Below are positions 43,001 to 52,186 of a stretch of DNA of 64,000 nt, in pieces. Source of the stretch: Larkinella terrae (lineage in GTDB: Bacteria > Bacteroidota > Bacteroidia > Cytophagales > Spirosomataceae); assembly GCF_009668025.1 (NCBI RefSeq), contig NZ_WJXZ01000014.1, forward strand, positions 1,260,448 to 1,324,447, read 5' to 3'. The translations under genes and the position numbers were made by a program. Within the stretch, counting starts at the first letter, position 1. The number at the start of each line of letters is the position of its first letter. The notes under the pieces are model-generated. The model was not told where the DNA came from. It saw nothing but the letters and a program-made list of their open reading frames with translations, and ran no database searches.

Positions 43001-43402
43001 GTTGTTTACCACGACGGGATGCTGATGAGCGGGGTTCTTGCCAACGGGGAAGCCAATACCAATGTAGTTTCTCAGGCTACCTATTACAATGCAACCTACA
43101 ACTGGGGTGGACCGCAGTACGGCAACGCCCGCTACGAGCTGTTCGTGAAGGAGAATTCCTACATCAAGATGCGGGAAATTTCACTGGGCTACCGGATTCC
43201 GGCCAACTTCACCCGGCGCATTGGCACTCAGAATCTGACGCTGTCGGTGTTTGGACGGAACCTGTTCTTCATTTACCGGACCATCAAGGATCTGGATGCG
43301 GAACAGACCAACTCCAGTACCCGGTGGACGGATAACATCAGCAACGCTGGTAACAACCCGTCATTCCGGACGATGGGCGTGATGCTGAGAGCCAGTTTCT
43401 AA
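40079..43402 (+). CDS. SusC/RagA-family TonB-linked outer-membrane transporter
   Basis: The 1107-residue protein has a signal peptide (LLRLIILCLIISTPTFA), a carboxypeptidase-regulatory-like domain (ITGRVTASTDGQALPGVSIL), a TonB-box-like DEVVVTAFGVSQEKRALGYA, a plug (SISIRGLSSITGNTQPLIVM) and a long barrel ending RTMGVMLRASF. The SusD partner follows after 19 bases. The 146 bases before it are very AT-rich, as usual for sus leaders. I infer import of fucose-containing oligosaccharides from the surrounding catabolic genes. Confidence 0.93.
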   Translation: MAKNLLRLIILCLIISTPTFAQTITGRVTASTDGQALPGVSILVKGTTMGTTSDASGKYSVSAGKSGTLVFSFIGYKSKEVAIENRSVIDITLDEDAGILDEVVVTAFGVSQEKRALGYATAVVNNEALVKTASPNFATALYGKAPGVTINATPGGATSAVSISIRGLSSITGNTQPLIVMDGIPIRNGEVRNNDYWGDQRIRGNGLLDLNPADIENLSILKGASAAALYGSEAVNGVVLVTTKRGKAGKGLGVDFSASYSVDKIAYLPRYQNVRGPGYMLNYSNGGQDANGFISYDTNGDGVGDTRGLLNATVNFGPKFDGQPVMAFDGVIRPYSPSNNSYADLFQNASSSNINLAVSQATDKSNLRFSYTRQDNGMISYNAKNSKNIMNLNSSFHINKKLTTDLMVNFVNQTTHNRPYKVDRMINNFTGMMNRFENADWYFNKYQTSQGYKFVTGTNQSLTPGENIIRNGFKSDIGDYVWSTRANTYDEYSNRVIASLTQNWEIIDGLNLRGRIGTDITSERIEDKQRSSIPLAFGYSGSFAMNNNLYNNVYGDVLLSYSRKLNTDITLSAKAGYTANKQLNTFVSRSTNGGLSTENFFDISASVNTAGGSNTRDRYVRDAYFGTVNFDYKGSFFVEGTIRRDRTSTLISGNNAFTYPSVNASFVFSDLLDLPVAVSYGKLRASYGIVGNYPIIYSANNAYNQGNLSLQQTGGSSVLYTNISNAYGNDKIRPEQKREYEFGLEARFFKNRLGLDLSYYNAQIVDQILPLSIAASSGARTVLANIGTLRNQGVELALNYSPIKGAGLNDFNWDIILNLAKNSNKVEKLANGSTELLHADYDGNAAQLRSVVGQPMGDIYAHGILKNASGQPVVGTNGLYQLDGANWIKVGNAMPKLTGGLINSVSYKGFNLDVVTDFRYGGYIMPTGINWLTSRGLTEESLTAMDAEHGGLSYYIDANGKGVQTSAAAGPNGQVVYHDGMLMSGVLANGEANTNVVSQATYYNATYNWGGPQYGNARYELFVKENSYIKMREISLGYRIPANFTRRIGTQNLTLSVFGRNLFFIYRTIKDLDAEQTNSSTRWTDNISNAGNNPSFRTMGVMLRASF

Positions 43403-43421
43403 TTCTAACTTGATCTTAAAA

Positions 43422-45020
43422 ATGAAAAAAATATCAATCTTATTAGTAGCCGGGTTGCTCCTGGGAACCGTGTCCTGCAAGGAATCCGAGTTTGCCGAAG
43501 CGTATCCAAATCCGGCCAAAATTTCGGAATCGACCGTTGAAAAGCAGTTTACCGGCGTGTTGTATTCCAACCGTGAGTATGTTCTGCCGGGCTATACGCA
43601 CTACTTTACGACGCTGCGGCTTTCCCTCAATCCGTACACCCAGGCGATTGGTCGGTTGAATCAATCCGGTCTGTACGTTCCGGGCTCCGCAGGGGTCGAA
43701 AACGTGTGGTACAGCTACTACGATATGATGGCCCAGTATCGGGAACTGCAAAAAATCTACGCTTCCAAACCGGCGGATCAACAGGCCGATCGTAAAATTT
43801 TCATGCTGGCAGCTACGGTTTACGTCTATGATCACACGCAACGGCTTGTTGACGTTCACGGCGCGATTCCATTTACTCAGGCTGGTATGCTGAGCACCAA
43901 CGGTGGAGAGTATGAAAAGTCGACGGCGAAATTCGATACTGCCGAGAGCATTTACGCTTTTATGCTGGATGATCTGAAGCGCATCGCCACCGAACTGAAC
44001 GGCATTACGCTGAACGCCGGGTATCAGAAATCGTTTCAGACGCAGGATTTCATCAACAAAGGTGACATCACAGCCTGGAAACGGTATACGAACTCGTTGC
44101 GGCTACGCATGCTGAACCGCGTATCGGATGTTGAAAGCATGAAAGCACGGTCTAATTCCGAAATCGCGGAGATCCTGGGCAATGCCGCGACGTATCCAAT
44201 TGTGGAAACCAACGCGCAGAACATCCAGATCAACGTGTTCGACATCAACACCGACATCAACTCGAAAGGGTTCCAGGCCGGTTTGGCTTCGGATGGCTGG
44301 TATGGAAATACGGCAGGTAAGGCAATGATCGACAACATGAACGCCAATAAAGATCCGCGTTTGCCGATTCTGTTCGAGCCGGGTGCCAATGCCGCCGGGA
44401 AATTCAATGGAATCGATCCGCTGGCGACCGAAGCCGTGCAAACCGCTCAGTTCAACGCCGGACAAGTTGCCATTTACAACCGGTATACGACGAGCAATAA
44501 CCAGTTTTTCCCCGGTGTGATCATCAATGCTCCGCAGATGAACCTCATCAAGGCGGAATATTATTTGCGGACGGGGAACGATGCGCTGGCAAAAACCGCC
44601 TACGAAACCGGCATTACGCAGTCGGTGGAATTCTACAACAAGATTCTGTCGCTGACCAACGCGACCGGAATTACGGGTTCCACGATTCCAACGCCGGCAA
44701 CGTCCGCTTCCGTGGCTGCTTACCTCGCGGGTGATGGCGTAAACTGGAGCAAGGCAACGACCAATGCCCAGAAACTGAGCCTGATCGCGACGCAGAAATG
44801 GCTGCATTACAACGTGGTTCAACCCTACGAAAACTGGGCCGATCTGCGCCGTCTGGACATGCCAGTATTGAGCTTCCAGACTGATAACGCCAATAACCAG
44901 ACGCTGCCGCCGGTAAAATGGACCATTCCGGGTAACGAGGTTACCTATAACACGGCGAATTATGAGACTGTTCGTGCCACGGATAAGCTGACCACCAAGC
45001 TATTCTGGGATGTGAAATAA
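43422..45020 (+). CDS. SusD/RagB-family surface glycan-binding lipoprotein
   Basis: The 532-residue lipoprotein (LLLGTVSCK, Cys19) has SusD-type features: NVWYSYYDMMAQYRELQKIY, YDHTQRLVDVHGAIPFTQAG, the LKRIATELNG helix and YENWADLRRLDMPVLS near the C-terminus. It resembles the SusD-like nutrient-binding group (PF12771 type). It caps the SusC barrel above. The ATG at 43422 fits the signal; an earlier in-frame ATG at 43410 adds four residues. Confidence 0.9.
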   Translation: MKKISILLVAGLLLGTVSCKESEFAEAYPNPAKISESTVEKQFTGVLYSNREYVLPGYTHYFTTLRLSLNPYTQAIGRLNQSGLYVPGSAGVENVWYSYYDMMAQYRELQKIYASKPADQQADRKIFMLAATVYVYDHTQRLVDVHGAIPFTQAGMLSTNGGEYEKSTAKFDTAESIYAFMLDDLKRIATELNGITLNAGYQKSFQTQDFINKGDITAWKRYTNSLRLRMLNRVSDVESMKARSNSEIAEILGNAATYPIVETNAQNIQINVFDINTDINSKGFQAGLASDGWYGNTAGKAMIDNMNANKDPRLPILFEPGANAAGKFNGIDPLATEAVQTAQFNAGQVAIYNRYTTSNNQFFPGVIINAPQMNLIKAEYYLRTGNDALAKTAYETGITQSVEFYNKILSLTNATGITGSTIPTPATSASVAAYLAGDGVNWSKATTNAQKLSLIATQKWLHYNVVQPYENWADLRRLDMPVLSFQTDNANNQTLPPVKWTIPGNEVTYNTANYETVRATDKLTTKLFWDVK

Positions 45021-45048
45021 ATCTGGAATTTTCGATTTGGTTGGATAC

Positions 45049-45084
45049 AAAAGAGGCAGACCTATTGGTTTGTCTCTTTTTTTG
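45049..45084 (+). terminator. Intrinsic terminator of the first SusCD operon
   Basis: AAAAGAGGCAGACC (45049-45062) pairs with GGTTTGTCTCTTTT (45067-45080) around TATT, followed by more T residues. Confidence 0.9.
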
Positions 45085-45098
45085 TTGAAAACCGGTAT

Positions 45099-46664
45099 CT
45101 ATTTACCCTGGTTTTCCAGCACCAGCAATTGAGGGAATGACAGAATGCCTTTGAAAATCAATTGCGTCATTTCACCGACAGTGTGGAAATAAGAGCCCAG
45201 CACGATATCCACATCGCCGTCGCGGTCGAAATCGGCAGCTTCCATCGTCAGCCATTTGCCGTTGGCCCCTTCCGGAGTAGTAAACGGTTTGAAATTCAGA
45301 CGACCTTCGTTTTTTAGATAAACAAAACCCTGTTCGGGCTGCGCCAGATTCGAGTAAAAGGAGGTGGCGGCAATGTCCAGATCGCCGTCCTTGTCAAAAT
45401 CCCGCGCCACGGCTTTGCTGGCGCCGTACAACGGATAAAACCACGCTTCTTTGAAGTTGTCTTTTTTGTCGTTCAGGTAAATACGGACGCCGTGGTAATT
45501 TTTGCTAACCGACGAATAATCCCAATTGTCGCCGTTGGTCAGCAGAATATCCTGAAAACCGTCCTGGTTAAAATCCGCCAATTCAAAATAACTGGCACCG
45601 AAAAGCGGAGAGAAGCGCAGTACGGTTTTTTCCTTAAACTTCCCGTTTCCCAGGTTATAAAAAATCGATATTTCCTCCCGCGCCTGGGCCATCACAACCA
45701 TAATATCCGATTTCTTGTCGCGATTGAAATCCGCAATTTCCACTTTTCGGGCGCCGGGCAAGGCTTTCAAAACGTGCTCTTTCGTCGGTTCAAAACCGTC
45801 GAGCCAGAACAGCTTTCCGGCATTGTTACCGAATCCGCAGATCACCGCATCCTCTTTGCCGTCGGCATTCAAATCGCCGGAAGCAAACTGCACCGGCCGG
45901 GGCAAGTCCCGAATGTTGATGGGTTTGGTGCCCGGTTTGGCGGATTTATCCATCGTCATCAAGCGGCCCAGGTGTTGGTCGGAGGGGCTGAAAAGACCGA
46001 TGGTAAGCAGGCGGGGAGCCGCATTTTTGGGAAAATCGATATCTGTCGGTGGCGTGTCGATCCACCAGGTATTTGTCAGTTGCATCTGACCATCAAGGAC
46101 ATACAGCGCATTTTGGGCGTCACCGGCGTAAAGCTGAGCGGTATTTTTGTCGTATTTCAGCAAGGTAATCTGCGGCACCTGTTTATCACCAACGGTTATT
46201 TCCCGGGGCTTGAACAGCGGCAGTTGATTCGTCGGAGACGGATGCGGTTTTTGGGGCAGCGGTTCGGCGGGAGCGGTGTTTTCGTAAAACCGCACAATCT
46301 GATTCCATTCGTCCATCGAAAGCTGAGCGGTTTCGGGATAAACATTCAATTTGCTGACGGCTTTTTCTTCGTCGGGAGGGAGCGGTTTTAACGTATCCTG
46401 GCCGGGTAATTTGAGTCCGAGACGCATGGCCATATTGGGCAGCACGCCCGTAACCCAGGTCTTTTTATCCAGCAATTCCGGTTCGGGAAATAAGTGACAA
46501 CTCGCGCAATAGCGCACGGCCAGTTGTTTGCCACTGGCAACAGAATCCTGAACGGTTGTATTTTTAGGAACAGAACCAACCGGAACATTCTCCGTTTTCA
46601 GTACGAAAAAAGAGGTCACCCAGAAGGAGACAAACAGAATCAGACCGGTTTTAAAAAGCGACAT
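45099..46664 (-). CDS. Exported monohaem cytochrome c fused to FG-GAP/VCBS propeller
   Basis: The 521-residue protein has a signal/anchor (LILFVSFWVTSFFVL), one haem c motif CASCH (Cys53, Cys56, His57) and then repeated calcium-binding-like FG-GAP/VCBS units: GDLNADGKEDAVICG, ADFNRDKKSDIMVV, ADFNQDGFQDILLT, RDFDKDGDLDIAATS, ADFDRDGDVDIVLGS. Redox partner and ligand are unknown. It lies between the two SusCD loci on the opposite strand to the first, so a glycan link is only contextual. Confidence 0.85.
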   Translation of the reverse strand: MSLFKTGLILFVSFWVTSFFVLKTENVPVGSVPKNTTVQDSVASGKQLAVRYCASCHLFPEPELLDKKTWVTGVLPNMAMRLGLKLPGQDTLKPLPPDEEKAVSKLNVYPETAQLSMDEWNQIVRFYENTAPAEPLPQKPHPSPTNQLPLFKPREITVGDKQVPQITLLKYDKNTAQLYAGDAQNALYVLDGQMQLTNTWWIDTPPTDIDFPKNAAPRLLTIGLFSPSDQHLGRLMTMDKSAKPGTKPINIRDLPRPVQFASGDLNADGKEDAVICGFGNNAGKLFWLDGFEPTKEHVLKALPGARKVEIADFNRDKKSDIMVVMAQAREEISIFYNLGNGKFKEKTVLRFSPLFGASYFELADFNQDGFQDILLTNGDNWDYSSVSKNYHGVRIYLNDKKDNFKEAWFYPLYGASKAVARDFDKDGDLDIAATSFYSNLAQPEQGFVYLKNEGRLNFKPFTTPEGANGKWLTMEAADFDRDGDVDIVLGSYFHTVGEMTQLIFKGILSFPQLLVLENQGK

Positions 46665-46764
46665 CAGGTGGATGGTTGGCTGACTAGAGTTTTAAAATCT
46701 GAATTGCGGCAAGTTGCTGGTTCGTAAACCGTGAGTTCAACCAGTTCGCTCGTCAGAAGCTTTT

Positions 46765-46772
46765 CAAAGTTA
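46765..46772 (-). promoter_or_regulatory. Putative -7 box for the cytochrome/FG-GAP gene
   Basis: On the minus strand this reads TAACTTTG, matching TAnnTTTG, 100 bases before the ATG. No good -33 element is seen. Confidence 0.4.
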
Positions 46773-46845
46773 CCTGTGAAAGTTGATTTTTAGGACATTC
46801 TGCACCGGAAATGCTCGTGCCGCGCTCATTTCTGTTGGCTTTAAC

Positions 46846-46881
46846 AAAAAAATCGGGATGGCTGGTTGCCACCCCGATTTT
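46846..46881 (-). terminator. Intrinsic terminator of the second SusCD operon
   Basis: Reading leftward, AAAATCGGGGTGGCA folds on TGCC-TCCCGATTTT-type sequence (one mismatch) and ends in a T run, 25 bases past the SusD stop. Confidence 0.85.
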
Positions 46882-46906
46882 CAGAAAAAGTCAGATCCGT
46901 TGGGTA

Positions 46907-48484
46907 TTAGAAGTTTGCTACTTTACCCGTATCCCACCACAGGCGAGTCGCAATATCATCTTTGGCTCCGGTACCCATTTTTGTCACTGCATCCGTAACC
47001 GCTGCCGTATTACCGGTTCTTTCGGCGTTTACAAACGGCATCCGTTTGATCGATTCGCCCGCCGGAATAACGCCCCAGTCACCATTGCTATCATTTTTCG
47101 CAGCAACCGGAATTTTGGGGTAGCCCGTACGTCGGTAATCCACCCACGCTTCCAGCGTGTTGGTAAAGGTATTGAGGTATTTCTGGGTAATGATTTTCTC
47201 TAGTTTCAATTCGTTCGAATCGGACTCATTCCAGGCCACCGTAACGGTTGAAAGCGCGGTGAAATTATTACGGGCGTCAATTGGATCAACGTAATTAATT
47301 GGCTTGCTGGTTTTATCGACCAGATAGGCATCGACGCCACCCGCACCCCAATCGGCGAAGGACAACTTGATACCTTCCTCGTAGTTCGCTTTTGGATCTC
47401 CAGCCCCGGCCCAGCCTCTGAGTCCGGCTTCGGCTTTCAGGAAAGCCACTTCCGCTGCGGTAAAATTCCGTCTGGTCTGAACCGTCTGGAAACTCTCGTT
47501 TACTTTTGAGAACGGTACGTGATCGGCTTTTGCTTTAATGTAAGCGCCGTTCCGGACACCTTTGTAGGGTACCGAAGGGTGATCAGCATACAGGGCCGCA
47601 TTCGTGATAGGGGCAAAATACTTCGAAAGCCGTCCGTCGTTCAAGCCAATCAGGAAAGATTCCATGAGAGCGCCCATCCGGGTGTCATCCCACTCGTAAC
47701 AAATCTGAGCCACCGGAATCTTGTTTCCATTCAATGCATTGATAAAATTGTCCGCATTGGTAGTAATCAAACCGGCCGGATCACTCAGCGCTTTTTCGCC
47801 CTGCGTTTTAGCCTGGGCCGGATCCACTTTTGATAAGCGGATCGCCAATCTCAGCCGCAACGAATTGACAACTTTCGCCCACTTGGTAAGGTCGCCACCG
47901 TAGGCTGAAGGGTCAAATTTCTTGAAACCGGTGTATGCTTTGTTAGCCGCAAAATCAGTCTGGATCGAGTCGAGCTGTTTGAAGAACATCGGATACAAAT
48001 CAGACTCCTTGTCGTAGAGAATCGAGTTCGCCGTGGTACCGTATTGCGAATAAATGATCGGTCCGTGTATGGCCGTTAATTTAGACATGGCTAAAACTCG
48101 AATCAATTTTGCCCAGGTAGCAAAAAGGGGTAACTTATTGTCTGCTGCCAGTTTAATCACCTGTTTGGCCGGCGACATGATGCTTCCGTATTCCCGACCC
48201 CAGAATGAGTTCCAGCGGATGTAGTAGGTTGTGTTATTCACGTTTCCAACAAAGTCCGTAGGTGTTCCCATGTACCCCATCCAGTTGTCGGCACAGAGGT
48301 CTTCTTCGACCTGGTGACCGTTCAAATTGAAGATCATGTTGGAAAACGGAGAGCCTACGAGGTTGAAATCCTGCTTGAGAAGCTCATCCGAAATTTGATT
48401 GGGATTCTGGTTTATATCGACAAAATTGTCAGTACAGGCCGCGAACGCAATCAGGGATATCAGTGCGATAAGTAGTCGTTTCAT
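46907..48484 (-). CDS. SusD/RagB-family lipoprotein, second locus
   Basis: The 525-residue protein has a lipobox ending FAACTDNF (Cys17) and NFVDINQNPNQISDELL, typical of the SusD-like nutrient-binding group. Helical repeat segments follow (LRLRLAIRLSKVDPAQAK, AEVAFLKAEAGLRGWAG), and EAWVDYRRTGYPKIPV lies near the C-terminus. It is 18 bases downstream of its SusC partner. Glycan specificity is not readable; the neighbouring fucosidase suggests fucosylated material. Confidence 0.9.
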   Translation of the reverse strand: MKRLLIALISLIAFAACTDNFVDINQNPNQISDELLKQDFNLVGSPFSNMIFNLNGHQVEEDLCADNWMGYMGTPTDFVGNVNNTTYYIRWNSFWGREYGSIMSPAKQVIKLAADNKLPLFATWAKLIRVLAMSKLTAIHGPIIYSQYGTTANSILYDKESDLYPMFFKQLDSIQTDFAANKAYTGFKKFDPSAYGGDLTKWAKVVNSLRLRLAIRLSKVDPAQAKTQGEKALSDPAGLITTNADNFINALNGNKIPVAQICYEWDDTRMGALMESFLIGLNDGRLSKYFAPITNAALYADHPSVPYKGVRNGAYIKAKADHVPFSKVNESFQTVQTRRNFTAAEVAFLKAEAGLRGWAGAGDPKANYEEGIKLSFADWGAGGVDAYLVDKTSKPINYVDPIDARNNFTALSTVTVAWNESDSNELKLEKIITQKYLNTFTNTLEAWVDYRRTGYPKIPVAAKNDSNGDWGVIPAGESIKRMPFVNAERTGNTAAVTDAVTKMGTGAKDDIATRLWWDTGKVANF

Positions 48485-48502
48485 GGTAATGATTTTGATA
48501 TT

Positions 48503-51500
48503 TTAGAAAGTTAACTTCAGGTTAATCCCATACGATCGGGTGGATGGCATACCAAACACGTCCGTGGATTGCAGCGAGTTGTTGGTACTCATTGCCTGTT
48601 CCGGATCGAAAGGTGCTTTTTTGTAGAAGAAGAACAAGTTCCGACCTACGAGCGACACCGAAGCATCTTTGAAAATTGGGTTTGAACCCTTGGATCTGAA
48701 GTTGTAGCCAACGACAAACTGTCCTAACCGAACGTTGGTTCTTGAGAACACATACGGTTCCATGATCTTATTTCGGTCACCGATTGCCGAATAATACGTG
48801 TAGGGGGCAATGGACGTAACCGCCAGACCTTCGGGCGTAACGGCGTTGATGGCCACACTACCGGCATCCCGATCCGCAGCACTTCTCTCACTTACACCGT
48901 ACGAATCCAGGAATGCCTCGGTTTTGGAGAAGGCCACTCCGCCGAATTTACCGCTAACCAGGGCGCTCGCGAAGAAGTTACCATAACTCCAGTTGTTGGT
49001 CCATCCCAGCATAAGCTTGGGGTTTACATTACCCACGATTGTCTGCGTAGCGGCTTTGGTCGGAACGCCGTTTTTGTCCAGAATGATCTGTCCGGCATCG
49101 TTGCGGGCAAACTTGTAAATGTACACGTCATTGAACGAACCACCGGCTTTGATGATCGACGCAAAACCTTCATTATCACCACCTACCTGATAGTTGGGGT
49201 TCGACGCGATCAATTCAACAATCTTGTTTTTGTTCTGGGATGCGTTGATTGCCGTATTCCAGCTGAAACGATTGCTGCGGAAAGGCTCCGCGTTCACGGT
49301 CAGCTCAAATCCTTTATTCGTAATTTTACCCGCATTCACATAATAGGTTGTGTACCCCGATCCCGAAGGAGCCGCCAGTGAAAGGAACTGGTTGGTACTG
49401 ACACCGTTGTATAATGTAAAATCAGCGCCCAGACGTCCTTTTAAAAACTTGGCTTCAATACCGTACTCGTTGGCTACGATTTTTTCAGGCTTCAGGTTCG
49501 TAAATGGAACCTGCGTGTTCCGGTTGATCCCACCAATACCCGTTGGACCACCGGCACCACCGATGCTATTCAATGGATTTACCACATTGTAAGGCACTTC
49601 GTTCGCTGTTTGTGAGAAGGATGCCCGTACTTTCAGGAATGAAATAGCCTGGGGTAAATTAACCATCTGGCTGATGACCGCAGATCCTCCGATGGATGGG
49701 TAGAAGTAAGACTGGTTACCGGTAAGTGCCAGCGTAGAGGCCCAGTCGTTCCGTCCGGCCAGATCCAGAAACAGGAAGTCCTTGAATCCGAGTGACAAGT
49801 TGGCAAATGCACCCTGCTTGATGGTATTGCTGTAACGTCCATCGTTATTGAACATGACGTTGTACGGCATATTCGCAAACGTAAATACGTTCGGATACTG
49901 CAGTGAAACCGTACCGTTACCAACGCTTATGCCATCGTAGTAGGTGTTTTTCTGATAGCTAAGACCCGCCAGCGCATTCACACTGAAATTCCCAAAAGTC
50001 TTGGTATAGGTAAGGATACCGTCAGTGTAGAAAGACTGATCCGTGTATCGGTTGTACGACCAGGTGCCATTCGGGCTGACACTCACCGAGTTACCACCGG
50101 CCGCGTAGCGCTTGTCATCCAGCACATTATTGTAATCAATGTTACCGCGTACCTCAAACCGAAGATTCTCCGTAATATCATAGGCAAGTTTCGCGTTGGC
50201 AATAATCCGTTTGTTGGATTGCAGTTTCGGATCCTTGTAAATTTCCCAGTACGGATTGTTTTGCTTTTCTTCCGTCGAATACCAGTTCATTTTGTCCATG
50301 TTCCGGTCGGGATTGAAGATGGCGTAATTATTCTTGTAATTGTTGAAGTCGCGATCTCTGGCGAATAAGTACAAACCGGTCAGCGGGTTGTTGTAATAAC
50401 CGGCACCCGGGCGGTTTTTGGATACTTCCGAAGACAGGATGATACCAGAGCTTAGGGTAATCTTGTCTTTCAGCATTTTGGTGCTTTGCCGGAACGAAAA
50501 GTTATGTTTCGTGTAATGGTTCGTTGGCATTACACCTTTCGACGTAACATTGCCGTAGGAGAAATAAACGTTAGTTTTTGCGTTCCCACCCGTAACAGCC
50601 ACCGTGTTGTTAAAGGTTACACCCGTCTGAAAGAAATCTTTAATATAATCTTTCTGGTAGTTGTCCGATTTAACAACCGTTGTTCCAACCGGTGTCCAGC
50701 TATAATCGCCACCAACCGTTCCGTACCGGAATTGAAATTTGGGAAGACCCGATACCTGTTCGACGACCGCACTGGCATTGACGTCTACCGATAATTTACC
50801 TTCTTTGCCTTTCTTGGTCGTGATCAAAATAACCCCATTGGCACCCTGACTTCCATAAAGAATCGAAGCGTTGGCTCCTCTCAAAATGCTGATGCTTTCG
50901 ATATCGCCGGGGTTAATGGCTGAAAGACCATCGCCACCATCAGTTCCGCCGTACGAGCCGGGTTGCCCGCCTTTGTTGTTGGCCATCGGGATACCGTCGA
51001 TCACATAAAGAGCCTCACTGGAGCCCTGCAGCGACTTGTTTCCCCGCAGGACCGCCCGGGTGGAACCACCGGCTCCCGAGCTGCTTATTTTGATATCCAG
51101 ACCGGCGGCCTTGCCCGTTAGCGCGTCAACAAAGTTGGTATTGGAGGCCCGGCGCAATTCGTCGCCACCCAGTTGTTGCGTCGCATAGGTCAGGGCTTTC
51201 TTTTCTCTTTGCACACCTAGGGCGGTGACGACTACTTCTTCCAGGACGGAGGAGGATGCTTCCAGGACCACGTTTACTACGGTTTGTGAACCAACCGGCA
51301 CCTCTTTCGTTGTAAAGCCAATGGATGAAAACACCAGAACGGACTCATCACCGGGAACCTGGATCGAATACCGGCCATCAGATCCCGTCGTCGTGCCAAC
51401 TCCGCCCCCTTTTAAAACCACCGTCGAACCCGGAATTGCTTCCCCTTTTTCGTCGCTTACCTTACCCGTAACTGTTTTTGCGAGAACTTCAGACTTATGC

Positions 51501-51625
51501 TTTAAAGTGTTCTTCGTCAACGTTGGGGTAGCAAACGATACGCTGATGGAGGCCGTAAAAACGACCAGGTGATAGAAAGTAAGTTTCATCCATAGCGGAC
51601 ATTTTACTTCTAGTTGTCTTTTCAT
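48503..51625 (-). CDS. SusC/RagA-family TonB-linked transporter, second locus
   Basis: From ATG 51625 it has 1040 residues; an upstream in-frame start at 51757 adds 44 non-signal residues and is rejected. It shows a signal (TFYHLVVFTASISVSFA), the regulatory-like domain (VTGKVSDEKGEAIPGSTVVL), EEVVVTALGVQREKKALTYA as TonB-box region, the plug (RAVLRGNKSLQGSSEALYVI) and a barrel ending PSTRSYGINLKLTF. It pairs with the downstream SusD. It is divergent from the fucosidase gene across a 561-base spacer. Confidence 0.92.
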   Translation of the reverse strand: MKRQLEVKCPLWMKLTFYHLVVFTASISVSFATPTLTKNTLKHKSEVLAKTVTGKVSDEKGEAIPGSTVVLKGGGVGTTTGSDGRYSIQVPGDESVLVFSSIGFTTKEVPVGSQTVVNVVLEASSSVLEEVVVTALGVQREKKALTYATQQLGGDELRRASNTNFVDALTGKAAGLDIKISSSGAGGSTRAVLRGNKSLQGSSEALYVIDGIPMANNKGGQPGSYGGTDGGDGLSAINPGDIESISILRGANASILYGSQGANGVILITTKKGKEGKLSVDVNASAVVEQVSGLPKFQFRYGTVGGDYSWTPVGTTVVKSDNYQKDYIKDFFQTGVTFNNTVAVTGGNAKTNVYFSYGNVTSKGVMPTNHYTKHNFSFRQSTKMLKDKITLSSGIILSSEVSKNRPGAGYYNNPLTGLYLFARDRDFNNYKNNYAIFNPDRNMDKMNWYSTEEKQNNPYWEIYKDPKLQSNKRIIANAKLAYDITENLRFEVRGNIDYNNVLDDKRYAAGGNSVSVSPNGTWSYNRYTDQSFYTDGILTYTKTFGNFSVNALAGLSYQKNTYYDGISVGNGTVSLQYPNVFTFANMPYNVMFNNDGRYSNTIKQGAFANLSLGFKDFLFLDLAGRNDWASTLALTGNQSYFYPSIGGSAVISQMVNLPQAISFLKVRASFSQTANEVPYNVVNPLNSIGGAGGPTGIGGINRNTQVPFTNLKPEKIVANEYGIEAKFLKGRLGADFTLYNGVSTNQFLSLAAPSGSGYTTYYVNAGKITNKGFELTVNAEPFRSNRFSWNTAINASQNKNKIVELIASNPNYQVGGDNEGFASIIKAGGSFNDVYIYKFARNDAGQIILDKNGVPTKAATQTIVGNVNPKLMLGWTNNWSYGNFFASALVSGKFGGVAFSKTEAFLDSYGVSERSAADRDAGSVAINAVTPEGLAVTSIAPYTYYSAIGDRNKIMEPYVFSRTNVRLGQFVVGYNFRSKGSNPIFKDASVSLVGRNLFFFYKKAPFDPEQAMSTNNSLQSTDVFGMPSTRSYGINLKLTF

Positions 51626-52186
51626 AATTTTTGATTGTTTTTGGTTAAGCAAATTGTTACAGCAGGATTCATCCTTTTGAAAAGATGTTCGAGGGTTAAA
51701 AACCCAAAGTGTGTTGACCTGGGAGGTCCATTTTGTGCGGAAGGGAATGAGGTACACGGTGGCGTCATAGGCAATGTGAAGTTTATGTTATTATAATAAG
51801 TTATTAGGTAATAGAGGTACTTGCTGGCAATTAATTTCGAATTTTTCGTCAAACTACTACTTTTATTAGGCAATTTATACATTAAGCAGGGGATAATTTT
51901 TAAATTTTTTTAATTTCTTTAATTTTGATGCCAAAAATTGGACATTGACAATTAATAATTAAAAGTTTGATAATCCGGAGCGCGTTGATTCCCCAAAAAC
52001 GGAGCTGAAAAGTCTCTCTCAAGCGGCAAAGCTTTTTGGTTCAATATTGATGAGAACGTCGGGAATGACTGATGGAAAACCGGGCAGAATCATTCCGCTA
52101 AGTGGTCGTGATTGCCGCTGCTTCCCGGCTTTATCCTCTGAATGACAATATGGTATTCAATTCATACAACCCAATAGAAAATAAAA
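51626..52186. other. Divergent regulatory region, SusC (left) and fucosidase (right)
   Basis: This 561-base spacer is AT-rich, especially 51780-51960 (runs of A and T, TTATTATAATAAG). It should hold promoters for both operons, but I find no exact TAnnTTTG box. No convincing ORF or RNA gene is present; one 31-codon frame near 52048 looks like chance. Confidence 0.5.

Noticed and set aside
45492-46391. 299-codon plus-strand frame opposite the cytochrome/FG-GAP gene
   Set aside because: Antisense to five clear calcium-loop repeats and a haem motif; no domain of its own.
52048-52143. 31-codon frame upstream of the fucosidase gene
   Set aside because: Length expected by chance, no start context, odd composition.
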